From NCBI GenBank assembly GCA_027382625.1, contig JAJKFJ010020921.1, forward strand, positions 62,001 to 126,000: a stretch of DNA of 64,000 nucleotides, written 5' to 3'. The DNA comes from Tetmemena sp. SeJ-2015. Lineage: Eukaryota; Ciliophora; Spirotrichea; Sporadotrichida; Oxytrichidae. Positions 10,252 through 20,999 of this stretch are shown piece by piece. The notes under the pieces were generated by a model. The model worked only from the letters and a program-made list of their open reading frames with translations. It ran no database searches and was not told the DNA's origin. Numbering within the stretch: the first letter of the stretch is position 1; each line of letters opens with the position of its first letter. A program made the position numbers and the translations under genes.

Positions 10252-12640
10252 ACCTAAGACTCAGTTATCTGAGATAGAGGAGGCAGGTATAGAATTCAGA
10301 GAATATGAGACAGACGTCACCTTTCTAGAAGACTTTAGATTGCCTGTTGAAGGTTAAAATTTAGCATGATTATAAGTATTAATTATATATAACTTATTTT
10401 CACTTTCTTATCATATTATGGGGTTTAGGGGTTTTTATTATCTATTGCCAAAAGAGAGCTCTCCTAATTGAGACGAAAAAAATATAGGCGAAGCCTTAAT
10501 AAGAGAGGCATCCGATCTTTAATAAGTTCAAACTGGAAGGATTGAAGTACAGAAGCTAGACTATCTCGCGTCTGAATCGAATCGGTAGCTAATAATTAGC
10601 AATGAAGTCTCATAAATGGTACTAACTTGAGGCTGATGTAAGAAATAGAGAAACTCAAAATACACTTTACTTTCAAAGTGTTGATCTCACTTCTCCTACA
10701 ATGGCTCCACAGGAGAGGGTAATTAAATTTTTCAGATCAGTAGATGAGCTTTAGTGATACTCAAGAAATCCAAATAGTGTTGACAGCATCTTTCAGCGAG
10801 AGGGCTTTTAAAAATCTGAACCTTTGGAAGGACTTTAAATTCTTGGATTACTTGGAATATCGACAGGTGCACTACAATGAAGAGATAAAGTATTCTTACT
10901 TGTACTCTTCAAAATTTATACTCACGAGGGGATCCTTCAACCTAACACTTGCTGCGTCCCTAGGCATGTGCAGCTTCAAGGACCTAAAATTTAGTTTCCA
11001 TGGCGATAAAATTCAAGATCTGTGTTCAGTATGCATGATCATGGCTTCTTATTTTATGAGCAAGCCATTGAATTGGGTGGCAGCTAACCAAGAAAAAGTG
11101 CAATTAGCGATAACGCAGGAACTTAAGAAAAATCACTGAATTATGGTAAGCGAGACTTTCTAAAAAAACTAACTCATCATCATTTTGGGTATTATCCTTC
11201 TCTGTATTAAATATACAATCAGATACACAAACTAATTCGAGGATGTCATCTTAGATTTATTCTTTTATTAGCTAGATTTATTTAGTCAAAATTTTCATGA
11301 AGTGCAATAAAATTTGTCTTTTAAGAATTAGAAGTGTGAGAAGATAAGAAGACTTTTTAAAAGACTATATATAATAGTGGAGAGAATTGATCAGTCCTTT
11401 ACTCAAGACATTCTCTAAGGATTATTCACTAACATAATGCAAAAGTTTGTTCAATGTAGGATGATACTTTGGAAGATACCTATGCTTGCTGGGATTAACA
11501 GCTAGGATCAGTTTATTGAAGTGTTACTTAAACAAAATGAATTTATGAATTTTATTATATTTTCGATTGGATTTTCAGCTTCTTATCAATAAGATATAAA
11601 ATGTATTCCCTAAAATGAATATAGCCTCCATTTGCTCTGAGATTCTTAAGAGCTCAATTATCTTCAAGAATACACAGAAGAAGGAACAAATGTTTGATGA
11701 AGGACTCCTTCAGTTCAATAACCAGAACTATAGTAATGAGTTTTTAGCACTATTTTTCCCTTTTTAAAGAAAGAATGAGTCTTTTATCAATAGGGAAACT
11801 AATCATTTTCAAACGAAAATTAAAGTAAGATGAGTATATTCTAATGGAAGACATCATTTAATCTTCTTAGTCATATCTTCGTCCTTCCTATTAATTCTCT
11901 ATTTTCCTTATTTTATTTCTCTTATATTAAATGAAATGAAAGAGAGCTTATTCTTTAATGTCAGAAGAAATCTTTCTCAGGAGTTTCAAACATCTTTACA
12001 GTAAGCTTAGAAGATAAGGCTTTAGAAGTATATTTTGAGGCTACTGATGCATCCAACTCATCCTCCCCTTAGCTTTTATGTGAAGACTTTAGAGCAAGAA
12101 AGAATGAGGATACAGAGATGTAGAGCAAGGTAAAGCATAGAAAAGGAGGTGCGAAAGTATGTGCAGAGAAATCTAATCAACTCAGAAGAGTTACTCTCCA
12201 ATCTTAGGATTTGTCTTAATTACAGATAAGATGTGAGGGATTTATTCTTCTTGAGATGAGAAAGATATCCCTGTGCAGGTACAGAAGATCCTCAGAAGAA
12301 ATGTATACAGAGCAATAAAAGAGGCTCTCTTCTCAAAGGTGCTAAGGAGTGTAAAGAATTCCCAGGCAAATCAGGAAGAGAATCTAAACGCTCCTTCTCA
12401 AATAGTAACAAGATGTCTTGCTGTCAAGGAGGCTAAGAAAATTATGGATGCAAAAATAATTAAGATGGCTAAGTGCTATGAGAATGATATTTACAGAAAA
12501 GGACCAGACAGCAGACTAATAAAGACTCTTTGTAGCTGTGAATGGCATCCATGAGAAGCACAGGATAGAAATACAGAAATTAAAGAAATTAAATAAATAA
12601 ACTTGCAAGGATACAATTCAAGAATTTAAAGCAAAAATGA
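10252..12640 (+). CDS. Unrecognised plus-strand coding region between two repeat arms
   Basis: Segments with normal protein composition follow one another on the plus strand: MKPKTQLSEIEEAGIEFREY from 10252; a longer piece from ATG 10744 to 11136 rich in aromatic and charged residues (LNLWKDFKFLDYLEYRQVHY); LEQERMRIQRC near 12090; and a basic piece at 12273-12554 (KILRRNVYRAIKEALFSKV, then VKEAKKIMDAKIIKMAKCYE). Frames change between them. No DDE triad, zinc finger or other motif was found. Since it lies between copies of the same terminal repeat it may be the cargo or transposase gene of that element family, but this is inference. A dispersed repeat at 10364-10426 interrupts it. Confidence 0.4.
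10364..10426 (+). repeat. Dispersed short repeat, copy 1
   Basis: GCATGATTATAAGTATTAA followed by AACTTATTTTCACTTTCTTA and TATTATGGGGTTT is shared with 33809-33883 in the same orientation. This copy lacks an internal stretch of about 8-12 bases (TAAAGAAA and neighbours) present in the other. It sits between two coding-like segments, so an intron or a small inserted element are both possible. Confidence 0.85.
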
Positions 12641-12668
12641 AGAATTAAAGTACTTAGTGCTTCTTATA

Positions 12669-12676
12669 AAAGTGAA
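12669..12676. repeat. Target site duplication, left copy
   Basis: AAAGTGAA directly abuts the left end of the fold-back element and is repeated at 13287-13294 directly after its right end. Confidence 0.85.
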
Positions 12677-13286
12677 GGGGGGGGCCTTTCCTCGACAGTA
12701 AAATTTTCTAATGAATAAAAGTGAGAAAAAAATATGTTTATAGGATAATTTTTGCTCCTAAGTCTGATTCTTCAAGTTATAGAGGTTTATTCGAACATTT
12801 AAGGCTTTAAATTTCAATCCTAATTTTCTCGGTTAGAGGTCAGCTGCATCTAAATAAAATCTATATTTTAAGCTATTTTTTCGCTATTGTAAAATAAAAT
12901 TAAAAATAAATTTTTAAATAGTGCAAAATTTTTTTAATTTATTACCTCTGCTTCAGCTCTAAGTACAAAAAATTTAAGCTGAAAAATTGTTGCCTTAGTC
13001 TCTTAATGATGAATTAAACTTTGGTCATATATAATTGTTGCACTATTTAAAAATTTATTTTTAATTTTATTTTACAATAGCGAAAAAATAGCTTAAAATA
13101 TAGATTTTATTTAGATGCAGCTGACCTCTAACCGAGAAAATTAGGATTGAAATTTAAAGCCTTAAATGTTCGAATAAACCTCTATAACTTGAAGAATCAG
13201 ACTTAGGAGCAAAAATTATCCTATAAACATATTTTTTTCTCACTTTTATTCATTAGAAAATTTTACTGTCGAGGAAAGGCCCCCCC
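12677..13286. mobile_element. 610 bp fold-back (MITE-like) transposon with about 255 bp inverted arms
   Basis: The left arm starts GGGGGGGGCCTTTCCTCGAC and runs to about 12931. The right arm, from about 13035 to 13286, is its almost exact reverse complement and ends in a C-run. A loop of roughly 100 bp separates them. The two ends differ only in the length of the G/C homopolymer (8 against 7). Perfect 8 bp target duplications flank it (12669-12676 and 13287-13294). No coding capacity is seen. An 8 bp duplication is typical of hAT and P superfamilies and not of Tc1/mariner (TA). Near-identity of the arms implies recent insertion or arm-to-arm correction. Confidence 0.93.
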
Positions 13287-13294
13287 AAAGTGAA
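13287..13294. repeat. Target site duplication, right copy
   Basis: AAAGTGAA, identical to 12669-12676, follows the terminal C-run of the fold-back element. Confidence 0.85.
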
Positions 13295-13559
13295 TAATAG
13301 AATGCCTACACACATCCTTCCGTAAGTAAATAAGGATTTTCTTTTATTAAGTAAATAATTAAAATTCAGCCAGGAAACAGTGAAGGAAATGAAGTCATCT
13401 ATGTCTATATCCAGGTGGTACACGAGATAAAGTAATAGCTTAGATTTGTAGAATACAGCAATCTAAGGAAGTATTAACTGAAAGAAGTAGAATAGATGAC
13501 TGTTAGTCAGTACAGCAACAGCTTAAATGGAATTCTCACAGATAAAATAATATTTTTAG

Positions 13560-13800
13560 AAGAACTAGAGACAACTATATTCGTCAGCTACCTTCAGTAG
13601 AATAAACAGGAGTCCTTTCCTTTAATTGTGGTGGTATTCTTCTCTACCTTCTCAAACTGGGTTTCTGAGTTCTTCAGATAAACTCTTGGGGTTAAATAAA
13701 GTACCTCTGTATAGGGAGAATCCTTCTCACGGGAAGAAGTTTAAGAAAGGGAAGATAAGCTTGACGCTCTTCTTTCAACCTTTAAATCCGTCATGAATGA
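13560..13800 (+). CDS. Unrecognised coding segment
   Basis: Plus-strand reading gives a Ser/Lys-rich peptide including LPSQTGFLSSSDKLLGLNK and NPSHGKKFKKGKISLTLFF in one frame. No family is recognised. It may be an exon; borders are uncertain. Confidence 0.3.
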
Positions 13801-14104
13801 TAGGGCACTGCTTTCAAAGATCCATTGAGCACAAACACAGAATAAATAATACTAAAAACACTAAGCTTTAAATGGTAATGAACAATTCTTTTTCTCAAAA
13901 TATAGGTTGCCTCTTGCAGGAGCTTCTCTTCAGTACAATCTCACTGAGCTATGAGCACTTTTAAACCTTCTGTTTACAAAGATCTTGAAGATTGGGTTGA
14001 GGTTTAACGCTTCTTTACTTCTTATTAATAAAAAGGTGGATTTAAATTACTAACAACTTAAAATGGTTGAGATAGTGATAAATTTAATTTTCCTTTATTT
14101 CCTA

Positions 14105-14610
14105 GAGGTCTGAAGAAGGATGTGGATACAGGCCTTCCTGATAATTTAGAGGCAGCTATCAAGTGTAGGATATCTGGAGTGCAGAGATTCTTGTGCAATG
14201 AGGTAGGAGTAGTTGCTGTATGCAAGAATGAGGGAGTAAAGGAGCTAAACAATACAATCATGCAGCTGGGTGAGATATTCAACCATCCTTTTGTATTAGA
14301 TAGGATATATAATAAAATAGTTAATCTAAAATGAAAAATGATAGGGAATTGTGTAATTTTATAGAATAAAAAAATTAAAGACAATAGACTGTAGTTTTTA
14401 AACATAGAGAAAAATGATCCTGAAATCACAAACAATGATCTACTCAACAGAGTAAGTAGGAAGCTTAAACTACTCGGAATAATGTTGTGTGAGCTTTGAA
14501 CTAGCGCGCATAAGGTTGTTATTTTGTCCCAAATGACACATATAACAGCTGTGATGGAGGATATGCTGGGGATGGAGGATGTACTTCCTCCGTCTTAATG
14601 GAGCAGTAAA
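14105..14610 (+). CDS. Unrecognised coding segment with TGA read through
   Basis: One frame gives LKKDVDTGLPDNLEAAIKCR, then NEVGVVAVCKNEGVKELNNT, passes a TGA at 14332-14334 and continues with EKNDPEITNNDLLNRVSRKL and QMTHITAVMEDMLGMEDVLP. Composition (acidic, well-spaced Leu) is that of a soluble globular protein. If TGA at 14332 is a true stop, the piece ends with KIVNLK. No family is recognised. Confidence 0.4.
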
Positions 14611-14859
14611 AAGTGAAGGAAGAGCATCTCTTGTCTCTACTTTAAAACGACAATAACCACATCAGCATGCTCTGTGCTTCTTCCAAGCAATAGCGCAGAG
14701 GGTCTTAGCCCACTGACAGCCGACAGCTTTATTATCTCTAATTCTGATTGGAGTATCCGTGCAGATCAACAAACGCAACATAAAGCGCATATAATAGGAT
14801 AAATATACGCTTTTTTATTTAAATTAATAAAATAACCAAACAAAAATCTATTTTAAGAT

Positions 14860-15330
14860 TAAAAGATCAAGCAGGCTGGAAGATTCGATAGCAGATCAGC
14901 ACATGAGGAGAGAGAAGACTTGCTGTGGAATATCTTTGAAGAGGATGGTGATGCTGATGATCCAGTGCTGTTGCCTCAGACAGTAATCTAAATAAATTAA
15001 TTGCAAGGTCAGAGTGTGAAATAATGTAGCTGAAGGAAATAGATCGGTCTAAAGTCCTTACCCTCCCCTCTACTCCGGATTAGAGGCCAGACTTATTGGA
15101 GAAGGAAAGAATGCTCAGAAGGAAGTAGGCTTCTTAAATAATAAAAAGGGTTAAATGCTTTTAGGAAGAAAAATGATCCAGTACTTGGGAGGTGCTCAAA
15201 GGTCCTTGAAGATATTGCAAGCAACAAAAACAAAGGAAGGAAGAGAGCAGAATTCTTCATTGATCATCTTAATACACACAATTATGAGAATTAATTAGTG
15301 AACCCATCTCCAAGGCAAGGGTCCGAGAGA
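14860..15330 (+). CDS. Unrecognised coding segment
   Basis: Readable peptides are HEEREDLLWNIFEEDGDADD (about 14890-14950) and, in another frame, LEDIASNKNKGRKRAEFFID (about 15198). The acidic first part and basic second part look genuine, but I recognise no domain. Probably continues the gene at 14.1-14.6 kb; the intervening AT-rich piece (14770-14860) could be an intron. Confidence 0.3.
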
Positions 15331-15639
15331 GTCTCTCAGTGTATGTGTATGAGAAATTTAATAAGCTTATTAAACTAATACCAAGAGGAAGGTATTTCCC
15401 CTCTTTTCACTGCTTAATGACTACTGATTGGGCGGGAGCAAATCTTATCAAATAATTAGGTTTAGTTCTTGGGTTTAGATGTATTAAATAATTTGGATGT
15501 ATATGATAACTGATAGTTTTATTCCTAGACATTGCGTGAATTTGATAGGATAGATGATGGTGATGGTAGAGTGTATTTTATATCATAAGTCAGAAAGTTA
15601 TGAATAATTATTTTAAATATTATTTTTCGATATTTGGAT

Positions 15640-17525
15640 TCCTCCATTCACTAGGAAGAGATTTCGGGAATGCTTGGGATCCTCTCTGTTAAACACACAG
15701 ACTCAGCTCAAGGAAGAGGGCTGCTAGAACTGTGTAGTCCTTAAGATGCAAGTCAGTCTGGATAATGTCCTTGGCTGCTCCTCTGAGAAGCTCTCTTGAT
15801 AGCTAGGAGGCCTTAATGTAAGATTGGCCTAGATGGCAGGATGACAGTGTCTTGGTGGATTCATCCCTTGAGTGCATGCTATTACTGCTGCGGCAAATCT
15901 CATGGAGAGCAAGATGATTCCCCAGGAGAGGTAAAGGCAGTGTGTATTCCCGGGCTCAAGGCATTTGTAAAATTATAAATTTAATCTGAAAATATAACTC
16001 AATAAGATAATAAACATATAAATTATTGTAAGTAGCCCACTGATGGCTATGATCTGCAAGGAAGAGAAGGCATAGCTCGTTTCAAGTGCTTATTCTCTAA
16101 TAAGTATTCTTTTAGCTTAGTTTATAAGAATAATAGCAACTGATTATTCTTTGCTTTGGGGATTATCCCTATAGTTGCTCATTTAATACATCGGTGAGAC
16201 TCTCTGTTTTCTTAATTGATCTTGGGCACTTATACTAAAGACAACCATTGAGAGCAAAGTTTGAGGAAGAGTCTCTAGCTGAGTCTATCCAATGAGTGCA
16301 AGCATATCTTGCTTGGCGAAATCTCCAGCGTGATAGTTTGGTTATGACACACTCATACCTTGATCTAAGCAGCATTCATCACCGACAATAGAATACCTTT
16401 TTCTTGGGAGTTGGACAAATGCTGGAGTCCATTCTAATTTTGCTTGGAAGGCTTTGAGTGCTCTAGTGATTTGCTCTCTAGATTGCTCTTCACTCATTTC
16501 TATTGGACTAACTCACCACAACTAGACCTACCACTACACCATTATTCTTTAAGACACTTTCAACTATAGATCTATTAAACTTAAAAGTATAAAAGTATCC
16601 GTTTAAGATACAAACCTTCTTATACTTGGAGAGGGCAGAGAGTATCTGGAGAGTATTCTATGAGAGATCTTCATCAAGGGAAGGAGCTAAAGGACTAAGA
16701 AGGAGATCATTTCTAGCAACCACTGCTTGTCTTTATCTTGCGCCTTAGGCAATGGCTACTCCATCAATAAATTCTAGGAAAAGGATTCCTTCATTGTTTC
16801 GTCAAATGAGTGAAAGACAAAGCCTCGTCTAAAAGATTCATCAGAATATTAATGTACGATGAAGGTAAAGGGCATTTGGTTTACGAATAGTGTCCTTGGT
16901 ATAATCCAAAGAACTCATTTCCCTGCATACTTAGAAGATTTGTAATCAATAAAAGCTCTAATTTCTGATGCAAGTACTTAATTTTCGGCTTCTCTTAAGA
17001 AGAAATCTTAAAAGTTTACTCCAAATTTTATAACTTCTTGTGCTTCTTGCTTAGAAAAATTTTAAAATGAAAAAGAATTTCTTCAATCCTTAAAAATATA
17101 AACTTAATTTATTTATATATTTTATAATAAGACTTATATTTTACTCAATAGGCCGCTGCTAAACTTCCTCAACTACCTGTTCCAACTACTCAAGACTCTC
17201 CTGGAATCTTTACTTAAGAATTGGGTTAGTGTTTCCTGTTATCTGTTCTTTCTATTCAATAATTATCTTTCCAAACTCTCTAACATGCTTGTCTCTCTTC
17301 TGGATCTCTTCTTTTATTTTTTTATCTCCCAAGGCTCTATCACAGGAGTTGGTCCTTCACTCTTCATAAAGCTTAGCTCAACCTCTGCAACAAGAGTTGT
17401 CCTCTTCTGATTCTTCTTCATCCTTTCTGGTTATCTAGACTTGTCCACTGACTACTATCTTATCCCAACTCAGTAGTCTGGCTATATCATTCTCTATCTC
17501 TAAAACAATATCATCCATTGTTATA
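15640..17525 (-). CDS. Uncharacterised minus-strand gene, multi-exon
   Basis: A good start is MDDIVLEIENDIARLLSW, read from about 17520 down. The same frame continues through in-frame TAG, TAA and TGA codons as KKIKEEIQKRDKHVREFGKI and QESLEQLEQVVEEVQQRPIE to a GTAAAA donor near 17140. After about 60-80 AT-rich bases it resumes as KFGVNFQDFFLREAENQVL, RRGFVFHSFDE, then EGILFLEFIDGVAIAQGARQ (one frameshift). A further piece begins MSEEQSREQITRALKAFQ (ATG complement at 16495-16497), and the last recognisable part reads ASQLSRELLRGAAKDIIQTD and YTVLAALFLELSLC near 15750. Mostly helical, cytosolic in character; N-terminal third is coiled-coil-like. No family is recognised, and the MSEEQ part could be a separate gene. 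Confidence 0.5.
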
Positions 17526-17559
17526 AATTCTTCTTTTTTAATTAAATAGAGGGAGTTAT

Positions 17560-18140
17560 TCCTGTGAGGGGTGTTTCCTTCTGGGGACTCTCCTCAGCAG
17601 AGAACAGTATAAATCCTGATATATCAGTCACCTTTATAAACTACTAGTCATCCATGTTTTTATGTGACTCAATGATGCGAGGAGGATCTGCCTGAACTTC
17701 ATTACACTTCTCTCCGTTGTTGTCTTGGATACCTTCTCTGATGAGTTCATCTTTATGGACATACTATCTATCCTCCCATTTTTTGCATCTTGTAACATCT
17801 TCTCTTTTTACTTTTCTAGAAGGCGAATGATGTATTGATCTTCAATAGAAAATAAATACATATATTCCTATTTAATCTTCTTTATTCATTTTTAGGATGT
17901 ATTCTTCTCCTGATTGTTACCCAAATTCTCTACTCAGCAAGTGAATCCAAGGATGGCTGCCAGGTCTGTCTCACTCTGGTCATCAATAGAACCCTCCTTC
18001 CTCCTCTCTGACAAAGTTGCTTGGAATATATCCCAGGGTGTACTCTTTACATTTTATTATTCTACTCCCTTGATGACTGCTGATATCTTATTCATATATC
18101 TCTTAGGTCTCTTTAACGAAGATTTCCTTGACTGAGAATC
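17560..18140 (-). CDS. Coding segment downstream of the kinase, possibly its C-terminal part
   Basis: Minus-strand reading gives STPWDIFQATLSERRKEG and IDDQSETDLAAILGFTCW near 18050-17940. It lies just past the kinase-like domain on the same strand. An AGC kinase normally carries 60-100 residues after the helix that follows its activation segment, so this could be the tail. I see no hydrophobic F-x-x-F motif to prove it. Confidence 0.3.
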
Positions 18141-18179
18141 AATAAAATAATTTAAATCTGAAAAAAAAAGTTTCCTATA

Positions 18180-19260
18180 ATTTATCTAAGGGAAGAGCGT
18201 CTTATTCTCTAGATCGTCCTTATCTTGATTCTCCCTGATAGAGAAAGGGGGATACCCTTGAAACTATCTCATAAAGAAGAACCTCAATAGTGTATGCCTT
18301 GATATACTATTCATTAAATTTTAATTCTTGAGTTAAATACTCAGGGATACCACAGTAAACACAAGCTAGCTGATTATGCGTACTTAGATAGAGTTTACAT
18401 TCAATAAAAAAACTATCTCAATCTAAAAGGATATTTTCTAGCTTTATATCGCTGCTTATTATTCTAGGGAAGTGAAGATGCTCAAATGCAAGAAGAAGCT
18501 CTACTATCCATAACCCTTAAGACTTTTCAGGCAACCTTCCTATCTACTTGAAACAATTTAAGAGCTTTCATACTTTAAAATTTTGAAGTATTAGGCATAA
18601 AATAAATTCAATCTTGATAGTTCTCTTGAAGACAGATTAGGATAGGAGAGCTGATCAGTGTTAGGATATTTTTTTGTTTAACTTCTTTTAATTTAGTCTT
18701 TCTCAGGGATCTTCTTTATAATCTAACTGGTGTGTGTCAGACAAGAACTTCTCTACCTTGTACTCTCTTTCTTATGAGCTATATAAATAATTATCTAGTA
18801 TTTTCTTATTTTCCTTGAGCTCAATCATAAAGATTACCCGCCCTTGATATATCTACTGAGGCCCTTCTGTCTCTTGTGCTCTTGGTAGTATGCTTTTATT
18901 CTTCAAGTGAATGTAAACAGAGACCACTATGCCTGAAGACATCAAAGCCATTCTTAAGATTATTTGTATGAGCACTTCACTGTCCTCAAAAATTCTCTCT
19001 TCACCCTACCAGATGCCTGGCTTTCACAAGAGTAGCCTCTACTATCACTAACACCTTTGACTAGTTACTTTTTTAGGGATAGACCAGTCCACACTCTTCT
19101 TGTTGTATATATCTCTCAATTCATATTCTTAATTTAGCAATAGTTTAAATTATCTCTAAGCACCCTTCAATTTTCTGATCTATGCTTTCTCTTTCCTCAA
19201 GAATGCTTTTCTCAGTACAACTATAGGGTTCGGATAATTTAATTTGAGAAAGAAGAAATG
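18180..19260 (-). CDS. AGC-family protein-kinase-like domain lacking HRD and DFG motifs
   Basis: Minus-strand reading matches the catalytic C-lobe of PKA/PKG-type kinases: LWIVELLLAFEHLHFPRII, then SSDIKLENILLDWDSFF (family HRDLKPENLLLD), then VYCGIPEYLTQELKFNEQYI (family LCGTPEYLAPE), then KAYTIEVLLYEIVSRVSPF (family DWWALGVLLYEML). This is one unbroken frame of about 100 codons near 18215-18500. The Asp of the catalytic loop survives but HR is SS. The DFG position reads KLY, and the DWW part of helix F is shortened. Before it, KEVKQKNILTLIS and QENYQDWIYFM near 18600-18690 resemble the alphaC to beta5 region. The Gly loop and ATP Lys were not found. It is a pseudokinase or a decayed gene. 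Sequence upstream to 19260 on the same strand reads as protein but shows no clear cyclic-nucleotide domain. Confidence 0.7.
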
Positions 19261-19387
19261 TCCTTAAGACGATTTATATAAAGACCCAAAAGATCTACAA
19301 AAAGTGAAATGGAGGTAGTTGCAGCAGCTACTTTCTAAGAACTAGTAGAAACAATCTTCTCCACTTCTACTGTAGCGTCTGCTTCTG

Positions 19388-19585
19388 TTAATTCTTTTTA
19401 AAAAAAGACCTTCTTTCTTCAATGACGCTCTGCTTTTGTTTTGAGCTTTCTATGAATTGCTCCATAAGACGAGTAATATCACCCACATGCCTCTTTAGCA
19501 AATCTCTTTCTACTCCTTTTTCTGTGTGCGTTACTTGGAAGACACTTTCGCTAAAGTAATGCTTATGTTTAATTAGTAAATGCAT
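19388..19585 (-). CDS. Short coiled-coil-like coding segment
   Basis: One open minus-strand frame reads FSESVFQVTHTEKGVERDLL and then KRHVGDITRLMEQFIESSKQ, with a helical, charged character. It lies upstream of the kinase-like gene on the same strand and may be its N-terminal exon. No domain is recognised. Confidence 0.4.
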   Translation of the reverse strand: MHLLIKHKHYFSESVFQVTHTEKGVERDLLKRHVGDITRLMEQFIESSKQKQSVIEERRSFFKKN

Positions 19586-19763
19586 ATAAAGTTTTAGAGT
19601 ATCTGAGCTTAAGACTTCGATTAGTTAAATGAAAACCGAGTGAAGCCCCAGATCTTCGACTGTAGAAAGACTTCTTAAGTATGGAGGAATTAACAATAGG
19701 GCGCCAATATTTTCTTAATTATAAATGAAGAGAATGCTTTGGGAATATTTTTCTGGTTTTTAT

Positions 19764-19990
19764 TATGAAGGAAAGTATAGAACAAATAGAGGAAAGAGGA
19801 GAAGTTTCCTTAAAAAGATTTATTTCTGATGGAGAAGAGGTGATAAAAGAAGAAAGGATAGTACAGAAACAATTGGAGGAGAGAGACTTGCTATTCTTTG
19901 CTCTGCTCTAGCTCTTTTGTCTTGGCTTAATAAAGCTGAGAGGTTAAAAGAGAGATATCCTAGCTGATGAGTCAAAGAATAGCTAAATAA
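19764..19990 (+). CDS. Small unrecognised gene or exon
   Basis: From ATG 19764 the frame reads MKESIEQIEERGEVSLKRFI, then DGEEVIKEERIVQKQLEERD, and continues through TAG as Gln to LADESKNSQINR. Strongly helical and charged for 45 residues, then hydrophobic. It opposes the coiled-coil segment at 19388-19585 on the minus strand. No family is recognised. Confidence 0.4.
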
Positions 19991-20559
19991 ATAGATATAA
20001 CACGTAATTTCTTAAGATAAACAAAAGATTCGCTTGAAATAACAGAAGGGAGAAGATATGAGTAGAATTAGATATCATTCTTAAATATGATTCTTCGTTC
20101 ACATGAACTATTAGTCATATTAAAAAATTTGACTGGCAATCCTCTACTGAAGTTTGCTATTATTGATGTGCTTTCTCAACTATTACTCTGCGGCCTCTTC
20201 GACTATCTTCAGAGCATCATAAGCATGGACTGCTAAATGGTTTCGTCGTTAATTTAATTCTATTGGATGAACAATCTGTTTTAGCTGGTTATGGACTTAA
20301 TGGAGATTTCTTCATCACTTCGGTCTCTATAGTCTGCCAATACCTAAATACATTTTACTCTGTATTACAAAATTTCAACTCTATGTAGATAATATCGTCC
20401 ATCCTTACTTTAATACAATATCCAGTAATACTCCAAGTAGTACATCTAAAGCTTAAATACTTATTTGCCAAAAACTTTATCCATTTATAGATACAACTTG
20501 CTTGAATCAGTAAGTAAATACGATTATATTTGCTCAAAAGTCCATTCTGCTACTTTTGG

Positions 20560-20955
20560 CATGCTCTGTCTATCTAGTTGCTTTTTACATTAAGTCGAAA
20601 CATTGCCCCTTGCAATACAAATGTGTAGATGCGCTAATTGAGGAAACTGCATTTTTTATCTTGTGAACTTTGTCCGCTCTTTTTTAACTAAGCATTTCAA
20701 GACTCTTTAATAGCTCCTATCTCTTCTCCAGCTCCCAGCCATCGAGAATGTTGCAGTAGCTGCCTTCATCTTCATTTTCATTTTAATACTGTTACTCAAG
20801 TATTATCTTTAAGACTTCCTTGAGCATGGCCTTGTGCTCTATGTACTTCTCCTGAGGAGATAACTTTGGTATCCCTCCTTCTATTGTAAGCCGGTGTTAA
20901 TCTTATTTGCTCCTGTATTCGTCAGCCTTAAAACATTATGATTAAAATTGAATAA
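20560..20955 (-). CDS. Unrecognised gene or exon with many Gln codons
   Basis: The minus strand reads EYRSKQDQHRLTIEGGIPKL, then SPQEKYIEHKAMLKEVLKII, then NENEDEGSYCNILDGWELEK in one frame with TAA and TAG where Gln fits. Composition is that of a soluble helical protein with an acidic patch. No family is recognised. Confidence 0.45.
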
Positions 20956-20999
20956 ATACTTTGAATTAAAGAAAAAATTTATAATAGAAAAAGGGAAAA

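Noticed and set aside
10450..12640. A single giant reading frame of more than 700 codons
   Set aside because: With no stop codons in this code every frame is open, so length proves nothing. Composition indicates that the sensible frame changes several times.
12677..13286. Palindrome produced by an assembly or library artefact
   Set aside because: The flanking perfect 8 bp duplications and a related diverged arm at 9961 are what transposition leaves; a chimera would not create them.
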